From assembly GCA_937868765.1 (NCBI GenBank), contig CALMNL010000007.1, positions 62,001 through 126,000 of the forward strand: a stretch of 64,000 nt of DNA. Direction: 5' to 3'. The notes beneath the pieces are model-generated. The model saw nothing but the letters and a program-made list of their open reading frames with translations, was not told the DNA's origin and made no database searches. This DNA is from an uncultured Desulfatitalea sp. GTDB taxonomy: Bacteria; Desulfobacterota; Desulfobacteria; Desulfobacterales; Desulfosarcinaceae. Of the stretch, positions 40,065-49,474 are shown piece by piece (the stretch's first letter is position 1; every line of letters starts with the position of its first letter). The translations under genes were made by a program, and so were the position numbers.

Positions 40065-40859
40065 TTATTTGGCCGCGAACATGGCGGACAGCTTCTCGCG
40101 GCTGATGCAAAGATAATCCCGATCCCTGGAGAACACCTCCAGGGTGATGGTGTCGTCATAGCCGGCGCGCTTGAGGGCCTGCACCACCTTCGGGAAATCG
40201 ATGGCGCCGGCGCCGATGGGCAGATGGTCATCGTCGTGCCCGAAATTGTCGCTGGCATGGATGTGGCCGATGCGTTCGCCCCATCGTTCGATGAAGTCCA
40301 CGATGCGCTGGGTCCCGCCGCCGATATGGGCATGCCCCGTGTCCAGGGTCAGCCTCGCGGCAGGATGACCGGTAAAGAGTGCTTCGAAATCCTCGGGCCG
40401 CACCAGCGAGCGGGAGCGGGGAAACATGTTTTCCACGCACACGGTGAGCTTCAGGCGCTCGGCCTCGTGCAACAAACGGTCCATGGCCGCCCGGGCATGG
40501 CGCTGGGCGATATCCGGCATCATGGCCCCCAGACCGTGGATGATGCTCGGATGCAGCACCACCTTCGAGGGGCCGAGTTCGGCTGCCGCCTGCAGGGACA
40601 AAACCGTTTCATCCAGGGAAGCGTCGCGCAGGCGCTCGGTCAGATCGGCTGTGGAGACAAAGGTGGGCAGGTGGCAGACCAGCGTCAGATTGAAGCGTCC
40701 CAGCGCTTTGGCTATGGCCGCTTTCTGTTCCAAGAGCACCAGGTGGTGGGCATGGGGCGCATCCATGGTGATTTCCAGGTAATCGAATCCCAGCGGCCCC
40801 AGGCTTTCGATCTCCGCGAGCAGCGGCCGCATGGGGGCATTCATCACGCCATAGCGCAT
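40065..40859 (-). CDS. Sugar phosphate isomerase/epimerase-like TIM barrel protein
   Basis: Protein of 264 residues of the xylose isomerase-like/AP endonuclease 2 superfamily. Metal-binding positions are visible in KVVLHPSIIH, CVENMFPRS, TLDTGHAHIGG, HIHASDNFGHDDDHLPIGAG and the closing TLEVFSRD. These enzymes use divalent metals to isomerise sugars or cleave DNA; this version is closer to sugar isomerases. Start 40859 is chosen because AGGAG lies 7 bases upstream; a 6-codon longer form is possible. Divergent from the MetE-like gene at 41033 with 173 bases between them. Substrate unknown. Confidence 0.8.
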   Translation of the reverse strand: MRYGVMNAPMRPLLAEIESLGPLGFDYLEITMDAPHAHHLVLLEQKAAIAKALGRFNLTLVCHLPTFVSTADLTERLRDASLDETVLSLQAAAELGPSKVVLHPSIIHGLGAMMPDIAQRHARAAMDRLLHEAERLKLTVCVENMFPRSRSLVRPEDFEALFTGHPAARLTLDTGHAHIGGGTQRIVDFIERWGERIGHIHASDNFGHDDDHLPIGAGAIDFPKVVQALKRAGYDDTITLEVFSRDRDYLCISREKLSAMFAAK

Positions 40860-41032
40860 GGCTAAAACTCCTTTCATAGCGGGTTGCGTTGCCGTAATTA
40901 TTTATACTATTCCCGGGACGTAAAGGCTAGAGAAATGTTTGTGCCATCCGGCAGCCTGTGTTAAGGTCCGAATCTGAATGCGCGCCGGGCAGCAAGCGCG
41001 GTGCGCGATAGTGCCATGCGAGGAAATTTTTG

Positions 41033-42100
41033 ATGACACCTGTTCTGCAACCCGACGGCCGGCCGATGCTCATCGGCAGTCAGCCGCTCGAAGACCATGC
41101 CCAGGCGACCCGGCTGGTGCTGGCCCATGTGCCCGAGATCCCCAACTGGGTTCAGCTGCCGGTCTTCGCCCAGGAGGGGATGGTGTCCCAGTTCGCCACG
41201 GGGCTGCCCGGCCTGACCCAGGGGGAGGGCCGCACCTATGTAGATTCGGGCGCCGCTGGTTTCGATGATCAAATGTTGTCCTTTTTCGAAGAGTTCCTGG
41301 CCGTGGTCGAGGAGCGCAGCCCTTGGGAAACGAGCCGTTTCGCCCTCGATGCCCGGCATGCCCGGGGTTTTTTCGAACTGCTTTCGGCCGTGGCGGCCAT
41401 GCCGTCAAAGCCGTTTGCCGTCAAAGGCCAGATCACCGGGCCGATCACCTTCTGCACCAGCTTGACCGACGAGCGGCGGCGGGCCGTCTTTTACAACGAA
41501 GCCCTGCGCGACGCGGCGGTTAAGATGCTGGCGCTCAAGGCCGGCTGGCAGGTGCGGCAGTTGAAAACCATCGGGTCGCCGGTGATCCTGTTCATCGATG
41601 AACCCGCCCTGGCCGGGTACGGTTCATCGGAGTTCATCAGCATATCCCGGGAAGACATCATCGCCTGCCTTCAGGAGGTGATCGACATGGTGCACAGTCT
41701 GGGGGCCCTGGCCGGGGTTCACGTGTGCGCCAACACCGACTGGTCGCTGCTGCTCTCCTCCGAGTTGGACATCGTCAACTTCGATGCCTTCGGTTACTTC
41801 GACAAGTTCGTGCTCTATGCCGACCCGCTCAAGGGGTTCCTGCACGCCGGCGGCTGTCTGGCGTGGGGGCTGGTGCCCACCTCGCCGGCCGATGTGGTGG
41901 CCGCCACCACCCTGGAGCAGGTGTGGGGGCGCTGGCAGGAGGGGGTGCAGGCCATGGCCGCCCTGGGCATCGACCCGCCTGCCTTGCGGCGGCAGTCGTT
42001 CATCACCCCCAGCTGCGGCACCGGTTCGCTGCCACCCAAGTTGAGTCAGAAGGTACTGGAAATGACCCAGGCGCTCTCCGCCCGGGTTCGAAATTCATAA
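41033..42100 (+). CDS. MetE/uroporphyrinogen decarboxylase-like zinc methyltransferase family protein
   Basis: Protein of 355 residues, start ATG 41033 with GAGGA upstream. Belongs to the UROD/MetE TIM-barrel superfamily: ITGPITF, FIDEPALAGYGSS, then HVCANTDW and SCGTGSLPP. The His-x-Cys pair and the later Cys match the zinc ligands of the methionine synthase MetE, so it may bind a thiol substrate for methyl transfer. No MetE N-terminal half is present. The gene lies 16 bases before the MoxR gene, suggesting one transcript. The methyl donor and acceptor are unknown. Confidence 0.75.
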   Translation: MTPVLQPDGRPMLIGSQPLEDHAQATRLVLAHVPEIPNWVQLPVFAQEGMVSQFATGLPGLTQGEGRTYVDSGAAGFDDQMLSFFEEFLAVVEERSPWETSRFALDARHARGFFELLSAVAAMPSKPFAVKGQITGPITFCTSLTDERRRAVFYNEALRDAAVKMLALKAGWQVRQLKTIGSPVILFIDEPALAGYGSSEFISISREDIIACLQEVIDMVHSLGALAGVHVCANTDWSLLLSSELDIVNFDAFGYFDKFVLYADPLKGFLHAGGCLAWGLVPTSPADVVAATTLEQVWGRWQEGVQAMAALGIDPPALRRQSFITPSCGTGSLPPKLSQKVLEMTQALSARVRNS

Positions 42101-42116
42101 TTAAAGGAATCAGAAA

Positions 42117-42956
42117 ATGAGCGGAGCTACTTTCAGCGGCGCCTCGCGCTACGTGCTGGACGCCGAGCTGGCCCAGATCGTCAACGTCTCCATGGCCCTG
42201 GAGATGCCCCTGTTGCTCAAGGGCGAACCGGGCACCGGCAAGACCATGCTGGCCCACGCCATCGCCGAAAGCCTGGGCATGCCCTTGCTGGTGCTCAACG
42301 TCAAATCGAGCATGAAGCTGGTGGAAGCCCTCTACCAGTACGACACCCTGACCCGGCTCAACGACAGTCGCTTCGGCGACTCCAAACGCGACGTGAGCGA
42401 CATCGAGGCCTACATCAAGATGGGCAAGATCGGCCAATCCTTCACCGCCGAGCGACGCACGGTGCTGCTCATCGACGAGATCGACAAGGCCGACACCGAT
42501 TTCCAGGACGACATGCTCGACGTGCTGGACCAGATGGAGTTCGACATCATCGAGATCGACAAGACCATCCGCGCCAAGCACCGGCCGGTGATCATCATCA
42601 CTTCCAACGCCAAGAAGGATCTCTCCGATCCGTTCCTGGGGCGCTGCAATTTCCACCACATCGCCTTTCCCGATCCCAAGATGATGCGCAAGATCCTCGA
42701 TGTGCACTTTCCGGGATTGAATGGGGCTTTGATCGACGGCGCCATCGAGGCCTTCTACAAGCTGCGCCAGCTGGAAGGCATCGAAAAGCGGCCGGCCACC
42801 CGGGAGCTGATCAACTGGCTCCGGGCCCTGCAGAGCGACCCCGATTTCAACCCCAAGCGGCTCAAGGAGGATCTGCCCTTCCTGGGCGTGCTGTTCAAAA
42901 AAAGCCAGGATTTCGAGCAGGCCAGCCGCCTGGTACAGCGAAGGGCGCGGTATTAA
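42117..42956 (+). CDS. MoxR-type AAA+ ATPase (CoxD-like)
   Basis: ATPase of 279 residues with Walker A GEPGTGKTM, Walker B VLLIDEIDKAD, sensor 1 ITSNAKKDLSDPFLGRC and a C-terminal lid. Such proteins pair with VWA proteins to remodel or metal-load enzymes; in Oligotropha, CoxD acts in maturation of the Mo/Cu site of CO dehydrogenase. The VWA gene starts 5 bases after its stop. The partner enzyme is unknown; the xdhC-containing cluster at 0-7 kb makes a molybdenum hydroxylase a possible client. Confidence 0.9.
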   Translation: MSGATFSGASRYVLDAELAQIVNVSMALEMPLLLKGEPGTGKTMLAHAIAESLGMPLLVLNVKSSMKLVEALYQYDTLTRLNDSRFGDSKRDVSDIEAYIKMGKIGQSFTAERRTVLLIDEIDKADTDFQDDMLDVLDQMEFDIIEIDKTIRAKHRPVIIITSNAKKDLSDPFLGRCNFHHIAFPDPKMMRKILDVHFPGLNGALIDGAIEAFYKLRQLEGIEKRPATRELINWLRALQSDPDFNPKRLKEDLPFLGVLFKKSQDFEQASRLVQRRARY

Positions 42957-42961
42957 CCGAC

Positions 42962-44152
42962 ATGTTCATCGACTTCTTCTATAAGCTCAGGGATCACGGA
43001 GTGCCGGTGTCGCCCACGGCTTTTCTGACCCTGCACAAGGCCCTGGACCAGAAGCTGATCCAGAGCCTGGACGACTTCTACACCGTCTCCCGCGCCGTGC
43101 TGGTGAAAAGCGAACGCTACTTCGACCTCTACGACCAGGTCTTCGCCCACCACTTCGAAGGGGTGGAGCTGCCCGCCGCCGAAGGGCTGGCCATCGATGA
43201 GATGGCCCGGGCCATGCTCGAGCAGTGGCTGCAAAACCCTAAGGAACTGGCCGCGGCCATGGGCATGGACGAAGCCGAACTGCAGAAGCTCACCCCCGAG
43301 CAGTTGATCGAATACTTCAAAGAGCGGCTCAAGGAGCAGACCGAGCGCCACGACGGCGGCAATCGCTGGATCGGCACCGGCGGCACCTCGCCCGTGGGCC
43401 ACTCGGGCCACCATCCCGGCGGCATGCGGGTGGGCGGTGAGTCGCGCAACCGCTCGGCGGTCAAGGTAGCCATGGAGCGGCGCTACAAGGACTACTCCCT
43501 GGAAGGCCCCCTGACCAGCTCCATGATGGGCGAGGCCCTCAAGCGGCTGCGCCACCTGCGGCCGGCCGGCCCCAAGGACCAGGTCAACGTCGACAAGACC
43601 ATCTACCAGACCATGAAGAACGCCGGCGAGATCGAGATCGTCTTCGACAGCAGCCTCAAGGACCGGCTCAAGGTGATCCTGGCCATCGACAACGGCGGCT
43701 GGTCCATGGACCCTTACATCCCTGTGGTGCAGACGCTTTTCGACTACGCCCGGGCCCAGTTCAAGGAGCTCAAGACCCTCTTCTTCCACAACACCGTGTA
43801 CGAAACCCTCTGGGCCGATCCGGCGCGCTACAAGAAACCGATCCGGCTCGACGAATTGGCCCGCCGGGACCCCGAAACCCGCCTGATCTTCGTGGGCGAC
43901 GCCAGCATGGCGCCCTACGAACTCATGGCTCAGGACGGATCGATCTACATCACCGACCGCAGCGGCCGGCCCAGCATCGCCTGCCTGGAGTTCCTGGCCA
44001 AGACCTTCCGCCATTCGGTCTGGCTCAACCCCGTGCGCAAACAGCGCTGGGCCTACACCCGCACCATCACCATGATCGGCCAGATCTTCCCCATGTTCGA
44101 ACTGAGCATCGATGGCCTGGAAAAGGCCGTGGCGCGCCTGACGGCGGCGTGA
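42962..44152 (+). CDS. VWA (CoxE-like) protein, MIDAS altered
   Basis: Protein of 396 residues. The N-terminal half has the CoxE-like layout (about 1-120), then a Gly/His-rich linker ([20 protein letters not shown], about 140-160). The VWA fold begins near [12 protein letters not shown]. The usual MIDAS DxSxS reads DNGGW, so two metal-ligand serines are missing; later features [13 protein letters not shown] keep an Asp. It follows the MoxR ATPase by 5 bases and should be its partner. Start 42962 is ATG. The altered MIDAS may define a subfamily or loss of metal-dependent binding. Confidence 0.8.
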   Translation: MFIDFFYKLRDHGVPVSPTAFLTLHKALDQKLIQSLDDFYTVSRAVLVKSERYFDLYDQVFAHHFEGVELPAAEGLAIDEMARAMLEQWLQNPKELAAAMGMDEAELQKLTPEQLIEYFKERLKEQTERHDGGNRWIGTGGTSPVGHSGHHPGGMRVGGESRNRSAVKVAMERRYKDYSLEGPLTSSMMGEALKRLRHLRPAGPKDQVNVDKTIYQTMKNAGEIEIVFDSSLKDRLKVILAIDNGGWSMDPYIPVVQTLFDYARAQFKELKTLFFHNTVYETLWADPARYKKPIRLDELARRDPETRLIFVGDASMAPYELMAQDGSIYITDRSGRPSIACLEFLAKTFRHSVWLNPVRKQRWAYTRTITMIGQIFPMFELSIDGLEKAVARLTAA

Positions 44153-44192
44153 GCCGGCCAGAAGGCCACTGTTATTGGAGCTCTGAAAAAGG

Positions 44193-44221
44193 AAAGGCAA
44201 GGGAAATTTTCCCTTGCCTTT
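44193..44221. terminator. Bidirectional terminator between convergent genes
   Basis: Arms AAAGGCAAGGG (44193-44203) and CCCTTGCCTTT (44211-44221) around AAATTTT. Flanking A and T runs make it usable from both strands: for the VWA gene on + and the thiolase on -. Confidence 0.7.
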
Positions 44222-44283
44222 GAGTGGGATATCAAGACCTGCGCGAGCCTTGGTTGGGCTTCGCTATGTCTGCACGCAGAAAA

Positions 44284-45492
44284 CTAGCGCTGCAGATTCT
44301 CGATCACGGTGGCCACGCCCAGGCCGCCGCCGCAGCAGGAGCTGAAGAAGCCGTAGCGGCCGCCGCGGCGGATCAGCTCGCGCATGGTGAACATGCACAC
44401 GCGGGCGCCCGAGGCGCCGTTGGGATGGCCGTAGGCGATGGCGCCGCCCAGGGGGTTCCACTTGCTCATGTCGACCTTGTCGCCGGTCTGCTTTTCCAGC
44501 TCTTTGATCACGGCCAGGTTCTGCACGGCGAAGGCCTCGTTGCACTCCATGACATCCATCTGGGAGAGCTTGAGCCCGGCGCGCTTGAGGGCCAGGGGTA
44601 CGGCGTAGGCCGGGCCGATGCCCATGATCTTGGGGTCCACGCCGTAGTCGCCGCCGGCCAGCCACTTGGCCATGGGCTTGTAACCCAGTTCCTTGGCTTT
44701 TTCAGCGGACATCATCAAGACCATGGCGCCGCCGTCGTTGCGGCCCGATGCGTTGCCGGCGGTGACCGTGCCGTCTTTGACGAAGGCCGGGGGCAGTTTG
44801 GCCAAGCCGGCCAGGGTGGTGTCGGGCCGGGGATGTTCGTCGACCTTGAAGACCATTTCCGGGGTCTTCTTGGTGGCCGGGAAGACCACCGGCACGATCT
44901 CGTCGTTGAAATAGCCATTTTCCATGGCCATTTTGGCACGCATCTGGCTGTTGTAGGCGAATTCGTCCGAGGCTTCCCGGGGAATGTTGTACATCTTCTG
45001 AAGGTTTTCCGCGGTGATGCCCATGCCGATCTGCTCGTCCTTGACCGGGGAGAGGCTGGTGGGCAGGGGCATGGGGGGAATCATCTTGTAAGGCTCGATG
45101 GACATGGAGAACTTCACCGGAATCTGGCTGTAGGCTTCGCTGCCACCGGCGATGATCACATCCGCCTGACCGGCCAGGATCTTCCAGGCCGCATGGTTGA
45201 TGGAGTCGATGGCCGAACCGCACTGCATCTCCACGTAGGAGGCCGAGGTCTCGTAGGGCAGACCTGCGTGCAGCATCGCCCAGCGGGCAGGGTTGATGGC
45301 TTCCGAGCAATGGGCGGCGATACCCATGATGACCGTATCGACTTTGCCCTTCTCCAGGATTTTGGTTTTTTCGACCAGGCCCTTGATGGCGATACTGGCC
45401 AGCCGGCTGGCCGAAAAGGTCCTCAAGGAGCCGCCCATGCGGCCGAAGGCCGTGCGCACGCCATCCACGAATACAACTTCTCTTGCAGACAT
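44284..45492 (-). CDS. Thiolase family protein (acetyl-CoA C-acyltransferase)
   Basis: Thiolase of 402 residues. The nucleophilic Cys is in VEMQCGSAIDSI (about residue 90), NEAFAVQ, the catalytic His in GGAIAYGHPNGASGAR, and the second Cys in SSCCGGGLG. It cleaves 3-ketoacyl-CoA or condenses acetyl-CoA. It is the last gene of the minus-strand operon starting with the 4-hydroxybutyryl-CoA dehydratase, 88 bases after the acyl-CoA ligase. With dehydratase and an SDR it could complete conversion of a C4 acid to acetyl-CoA. The start has GGAGAG upstream. Confidence 0.9.
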   Translation of the reverse strand: MSAREVVFVDGVRTAFGRMGGSLRTFSASRLASIAIKGLVEKTKILEKGKVDTVIMGIAAHCSEAINPARWAMLHAGLPYETSASYVEMQCGSAIDSINHAAWKILAGQADVIIAGGSEAYSQIPVKFSMSIEPYKMIPPMPLPTSLSPVKDEQIGMGITAENLQKMYNIPREASDEFAYNSQMRAKMAMENGYFNDEIVPVVFPATKKTPEMVFKVDEHPRPDTTLAGLAKLPPAFVKDGTVTAGNASGRNDGGAMVLMMSAEKAKELGYKPMAKWLAGGDYGVDPKIMGIGPAYAVPLALKRAGLKLSQMDVMECNEAFAVQNLAVIKELEKQTGDKVDMSKWNPLGGAIAYGHPNGASGARVCMFTMRELIRRGGRYGFFSSCCGGGLGVATVIENLQR

Positions 45493-45580
45493 TTTCTTCT
45501 CTCCTTTAACGATAAAGTGTTTTTCGAACTCAATCCCAGGTTGAGCCGGGGATTACCTTGGATAAAGCTTTTACAAACGC

Positions 45581-47248
45581 TTAATTCTTGGCCATTTTGG
45601 ATTCTTCCTCGGACCGCAAAACTTTGCGCAGGACCTTGCCCACCGCGGACTTGGGGATATCGTTGCGGAATTCCACCATCTTGGGGCGCTTGTAGGGTGC
45701 CAGTTTGTCCTTGCAGAAATCGATGATCTCCTGCTCGGTGGCCGTCTGGCCGGGCTTCAAGGAGACGAAGACTTTGATCGTCTCTCCGCGGTACTCGTCG
45801 TTGATGCCGATAGCCACGGCCTCGGCTACCTTGGGATGGCGGTAGAGCACTTCGTCGATCTCCCGGGGGTAGATGTTGTAGCCGCCGGCGATGATCATGT
45901 CCTTGGTGCGGTCCACGATAAAAATGTATCCGTCTTCATCCTGGATGGCCACATCCCCCGTGTACAACCAGCCGTCCTTGAGCTGATTGGCCGTTTCCGC
46001 CGGGTTGTTCCAGTAGCCCTGCATCACCTGCGGTCCTTTGATGATCAGTTCGCCGCGCTCTCCGGGTTTTACCTGGGTCACGCCGTCGTTGGGATCCACC
46101 AGGCGGATGTCGGTGTCGGGGAAAGGAATGCCGATGCTGCCGGGCTTTTTGAGCCCCATGTTGGGGTTGGCGCAGCCCACCGACGTGGTCTCGCTCATGC
46201 CCCAGCCTTCACTGATGGCAATACCCAAATCCCTGGCGCGTTCGATATAGCCCACCGGGCAGGGCGCGCCGCCGCTGTTGAGCAGGCCGAATTTCTTGCC
46301 AAGATCCATGGATTCCGCCTGGGGATGGTTGAGAATGGCGCCGATCATGGTGGGTACGGCCGGAAAGAACTGGATGCGATCGATCTTGGCCAGCATGCCC
46401 ATTACTTCGTTGATGTCGAAGCGCGGTACCAGAATCATGGTGGCGCAGTTGAACATGGCCCAGTTGAGGACGATGATGTCGCCATACACGTGGAAAAAGG
46501 GCAGCATCGCCAGCACGTTGCGTTTTTCAGGAGGGGTCTGGTTGTTGAGAAACGAACCCCACATGCTGGCCTGCACGGTGGCGGCGATGATGTTGGCGTG
46601 GGTCAGCACCGCGCCCTTGGGAATGCCGGTGGTGCCGCCGGTGAACTGGATCAGGGCGGGATCGCCGGGACCGATGGGTACCCGCGGGGCCTTGGTGTCG
46701 GCGCTGCTGTCCAGCACCCGGGAGAAGTGATGCCAGCCTTGCTCCAACTCCAACTGCTCCGGCGTGCTTACGCCGAAGCCTTCGATGTAATCGGTGACGC
46801 GGGTCACCACCACCCGCTGGATTTCTACTTTGGCGCAAAGCGCCCGGATGTTGGGAAGCACCATGTCGAAGGTGAACAGCGTGCTGACGCCGGTGTTCTG
46901 GCAGATGGCGATGAGTTCTTCCGCCGTGTACATGGGGTTGAGGTTGACCACGATGGCTCCCACGGACATGGCCGCATAATACGCAATGACGTACTGGGGG
47001 CTGTTGGGCAGGTGCACGGCCACCCGGTCGCCCTTCTGGATTCCCATGCCGAGCAGGGCGTTCGCCATGCGCACGATTTGCTGGCGGACCTGCCAGAAGG
47101 TCATCTGGCTGCCGTAGAGGTCCAATGCCGGTTTGTCCGGAAAGGTGTTGGCCGCTATGTTGACGAGATCGTGTACGGGGATCTTCGGGTAGCGGATCGA
47201 TGGTGGGATATTGAAGTCATACTGCTGGTGCCAGAACTTTTCTTCCAT
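45581..47248 (-). CDS. AMP-dependent acyl-CoA synthetase (FadD-like)
   Basis: Adenylate-forming ligase of 555 residues; start 47248 is chosen for AGAGGAGA upstream. Motifs: ATP loop IQFTGGTTGIPKGA, EGWGMSETTSVG, YTGDVA, DRTKDMIIAGGYNIYPREID, and the catalytic Lys in PKSAVGKVLRK. It activates a fatty or related carboxylic acid to its CoA ester. In this operon the natural substrate could be the acid that feeds the dehydratase (for example 4-hydroxybutyrate), an inference. The 229-base gap before it (47249-47477) holds no gene. Confidence 0.9.
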   Translation of the reverse strand: MEEKFWHQQYDFNIPPSIRYPKIPVHDLVNIAANTFPDKPALDLYGSQMTFWQVRQQIVRMANALLGMGIQKGDRVAVHLPNSPQYVIAYYAAMSVGAIVVNLNPMYTAEELIAICQNTGVSTLFTFDMVLPNIRALCAKVEIQRVVVTRVTDYIEGFGVSTPEQLELEQGWHHFSRVLDSSADTKAPRVPIGPGDPALIQFTGGTTGIPKGAVLTHANIIAATVQASMWGSFLNNQTPPEKRNVLAMLPFFHVYGDIIVLNWAMFNCATMILVPRFDINEVMGMLAKIDRIQFFPAVPTMIGAILNHPQAESMDLGKKFGLLNSGGAPCPVGYIERARDLGIAISEGWGMSETTSVGCANPNMGLKKPGSIGIPFPDTDIRLVDPNDGVTQVKPGERGELIIKGPQVMQGYWNNPAETANQLKDGWLYTGDVAIQDEDGYIFIVDRTKDMIIAGGYNIYPREIDEVLYRHPKVAEAVAIGINDEYRGETIKVFVSLKPGQTATEQEIIDFCKDKLAPYKRPKMVEFRNDIPKSAVGKVLRKVLRSEEESKMAKN

Positions 47249-47477
47249 TGCTTTCTCCTCTTGTGCAGGTGATGCGATCCTATAGAAAACAGGCTTCCAC
47301 AACTTTACAAGTTGTCTCTCTGTAAAGCACAAACGGAAGAGTATGATTCGTATTGCGGGCCAATGCTTCCTTCGGATACGTCAAAACGGTCCCGAAAGCA
47401 ACCCATAGTCCAACCAATCGCTTTTAAGCTGATCAACCGACGTCTGCCATCGGCCGGAACATTTAGAATTATGACGG

Positions 47478-48566
47478 TTACTTCCCCGACATCGACAGGG
47501 GAATCACCGAGGTGCCCCGAACCTGGGCCGTTTGGGTCATCAAGTCTCGCCCGCTGCTCGGTGGCGCGTTGCGTTGGGCCGCGGGCTTGAGTTGCAGGGC
47601 AATGGCTTCGGTGGGGCAAGTGGTCACGCACAGCCCGCAGCCGATGCAGCGATCGGGATTCACCACCGCGGTCTCTTCGATGCGGATGGCCGCCATCTGG
47701 CAACGTTCCAGGCACATCTCGCAGGCGGTGCACAAGCCTTCATCCACTCGCGCGAAGTAGTCATTGAAGACCGCCTCGGCCGGTTTGGGTAGTTTGTTTA
47801 AAGCCCGCAGCAGGCCGCAGCAATCACCACAGCAATTGCACATGCCGCCGGGGTTGACCATGTTGGCCGGCTGGTTGACCAGGCCGGCTTTTTCGCTCTG
47901 ATCCAACACGGCCAGAGCCTCCTCCTGGGTGATATACCGCCCCAGCTTGTTCTCCACGTAATAGTCGGCATGGGAACCGAAGGAGAGGCAAACCTCCCTG
48001 GGTTTGTCGCAGCCTTGGTCGAGCAGGCCCTGCTGTACCCGGCAGATGCAGTCGGCCAGGGCGATTTTGTCCTTGGACTTGATGATCTCCCGGGCCTGGG
48101 CGTAGGGCGCTACCGGGTGGGTCACCTGGACCGAGCGGTGGACCGGTATGGTGCGCAGGGGGGTGATGTTTTTTTCCGGTGAAAAATCCATGAAGCCTTC
48201 TTTGGAGTAGGCTTCCACCAATTCGGCCAGTTCGCGGTCCATACGCTTGAGCTGAAATTCATACGAACCGATCACGAAGGCCACCGCAGCATACTTGACA
48301 CGTTCCCCTTTGCGCTGGCGGAAAAGCAAACCCTTCTGCGCCATGGTTTCAAGCAACTGGGCCGTGGCGCCCGGATCGCGTCCGGTGCGCGCCGCCACCG
48401 ATTCTGGGGCTTCGAGCATCATGCTCATTTGCAGGAAGAGACCCGCCTCCTCTTCGGTGAAGAGTTTTCGAAGTATTTTGAGCTCCACACCGGAAGCCGT
48501 GGCCGGAAAACCGACCGAGTACTGATCGAGCTGCTCGCGAAGCTTTTCATAGATGGTCGCCGTCAT
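47478..48566 (-). CDS. Winged-helix/4Fe-4S protein
   Basis: Protein of 362 residues. Residues about 25-105 resemble a winged helix (LKILRKLFTEEEAGLFLQM). Then CICRVQQGLLDQGC, CNCCGDCCGLL and two [4Fe-4S] ferredoxin motifs CTACEMCLERCQ and CIGCGLCVTTCPTEAI at the C-terminus. This architecture is common in Desulfobacterota beside acyl-CoA genes. It may shuttle electrons for the dehydratase/dehydrogenase steps or sense redox. It starts 16 bases after the SDR gene. Function not proven. Confidence 0.8.
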   Translation of the reverse strand: MTATIYEKLREQLDQYSVGFPATASGVELKILRKLFTEEEAGLFLQMSMMLEAPESVAARTGRDPGATAQLLETMAQKGLLFRQRKGERVKYAAVAFVIGSYEFQLKRMDRELAELVEAYSKEGFMDFSPEKNITPLRTIPVHRSVQVTHPVAPYAQAREIIKSKDKIALADCICRVQQGLLDQGCDKPREVCLSFGSHADYYVENKLGRYITQEEALAVLDQSEKAGLVNQPANMVNPGGMCNCCGDCCGLLRALNKLPKPAEAVFNDYFARVDEGLCTACEMCLERCQMAAIRIEETAVVNPDRCIGCGLCVTTCPTEAIALQLKPAAQRNAPPSSGRDLMTQTAQVRGTSVIPLSMSGK

Positions 48567-48582
48567 GATGCCCTCCCTGTGA

Positions 48583-49386
48583 TTATACTTTCATTCCCGG
48601 CAGGTTCAGCGAAGCGGTGTTGCCGCCGTCCACCGGCAGCGCCTGGCCGGTGATGTAGCTGGCCTCATCGCTGGCCAGGAAAAGGATCACGCTGGCCACT
48701 TCCTCCGGCCGGCCGTAGCGCCGCAATTCGCAGCGACTGCCCAACTTGTCTTCCTTGCCTTTGGCCCGGGCGTAGTCGAAGACCGGCTTGGTCATGCCGG
48801 TTTCAACAAGGCCGGGGCAAACGGCATTGACGCGCACGTTGAAGCCGCCCAGGTCGCAGGCGGACGTCATGGTGAAGTTGATTAACGCTGCCTTGCTGGC
48901 ACTGTAGGCATTGCCGCCGGCGCCCGAACGGATGCCGGCCACCGAGGCGGTATTGACGATGGCGCCGCGTTCGCTGGCGATGAGATGCTTGGTCGCGTGC
49001 TTGGTCATGTAGACCGCGCCGAGCACGTTGACCGCATAAACCCGCTGCCAGTCTTCGCCATCCCACTCTTCGGGGCCACAGTACTGGCCGGTGATGCCGG
49101 CATTGTTGCAGACGATGTCCAGGCGGCCGTAGGTGCCGACGGCCAGGTCCACCAGGGCCTGGACTTCAGTCTCCACGGCCACGTTGGTTTTTCGGGCGAC
49201 GCCAGTCCCGCCCGCTTCCTTGACCATGGCGAGCGTCTCTTCCAGGGCTGGTTCCTGCATGTCGGCCAGCACGACGGTGGCGCCCTCACGGGCGAAGAGA
49301 ACCGCTGTGGCCCGGCCGATGCCGCTGGCCGCACCGGTGATGATAGCCACTTTTTCTTTCAGACGGCCGGCTTTTGTTTCGTTCAT
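48583..49386 (-). CDS. Short-chain dehydrogenase/reductase
   Basis: SDR of 267 residues: cofactor motif TGAASGIGRA (about 16-25), LADMQE, NNAGITG and the catalytic tetrad with NTASVAG, YSASKAA. It should oxidise or reduce a hydroxyacyl or alcohol with NAD(P)(H), plausibly the 3-hydroxyacyl-CoA step of this operon. AAGGAGA precedes the start. An imperfect hairpin plus T-run lies between it and the upstream dehydratase gene. Confidence 0.88.
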   Translation of the reverse strand: MNETKAGRLKEKVAIITGAASGIGRATAVLFAREGATVVLADMQEPALEETLAMVKEAGGTGVARKTNVAVETEVQALVDLAVGTYGRLDIVCNNAGITGQYCGPEEWDGEDWQRVYAVNVLGAVYMTKHATKHLIASERGAIVNTASVAGIRSGAGGNAYSASKAALINFTMTSACDLGGFNVRVNAVCPGLVETGMTKPVFDYARAKGKEDKLGSRCELRRYGRPEEVASVILFLASDEASYITGQALPVDGGNTASLNLPGMKV

Positions 49387-49401
49387 GCCATCTTCTCCTT
49401 C

Positions 49402-49448
49402 AAAAAATCAACAACGGCACCCCTTCCCGTAAGCGGAAAGGGGCACCG
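49402..49448 (-). terminator. Hairpin plus T-run within acyl-CoA operon (attenuator-like)
   Basis: Imperfect 15-base arms at 49415-49429 and 49434-49448 followed on the minus strand by a run of six T at 49402-49407, between the dehydratase and SDR genes. It may partially terminate, raising dehydratase mRNA over the rest. Confidence 0.45.
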
Positions 49449-49474
49449 TAGACGCAGGCTCACACCGTTGCTGA

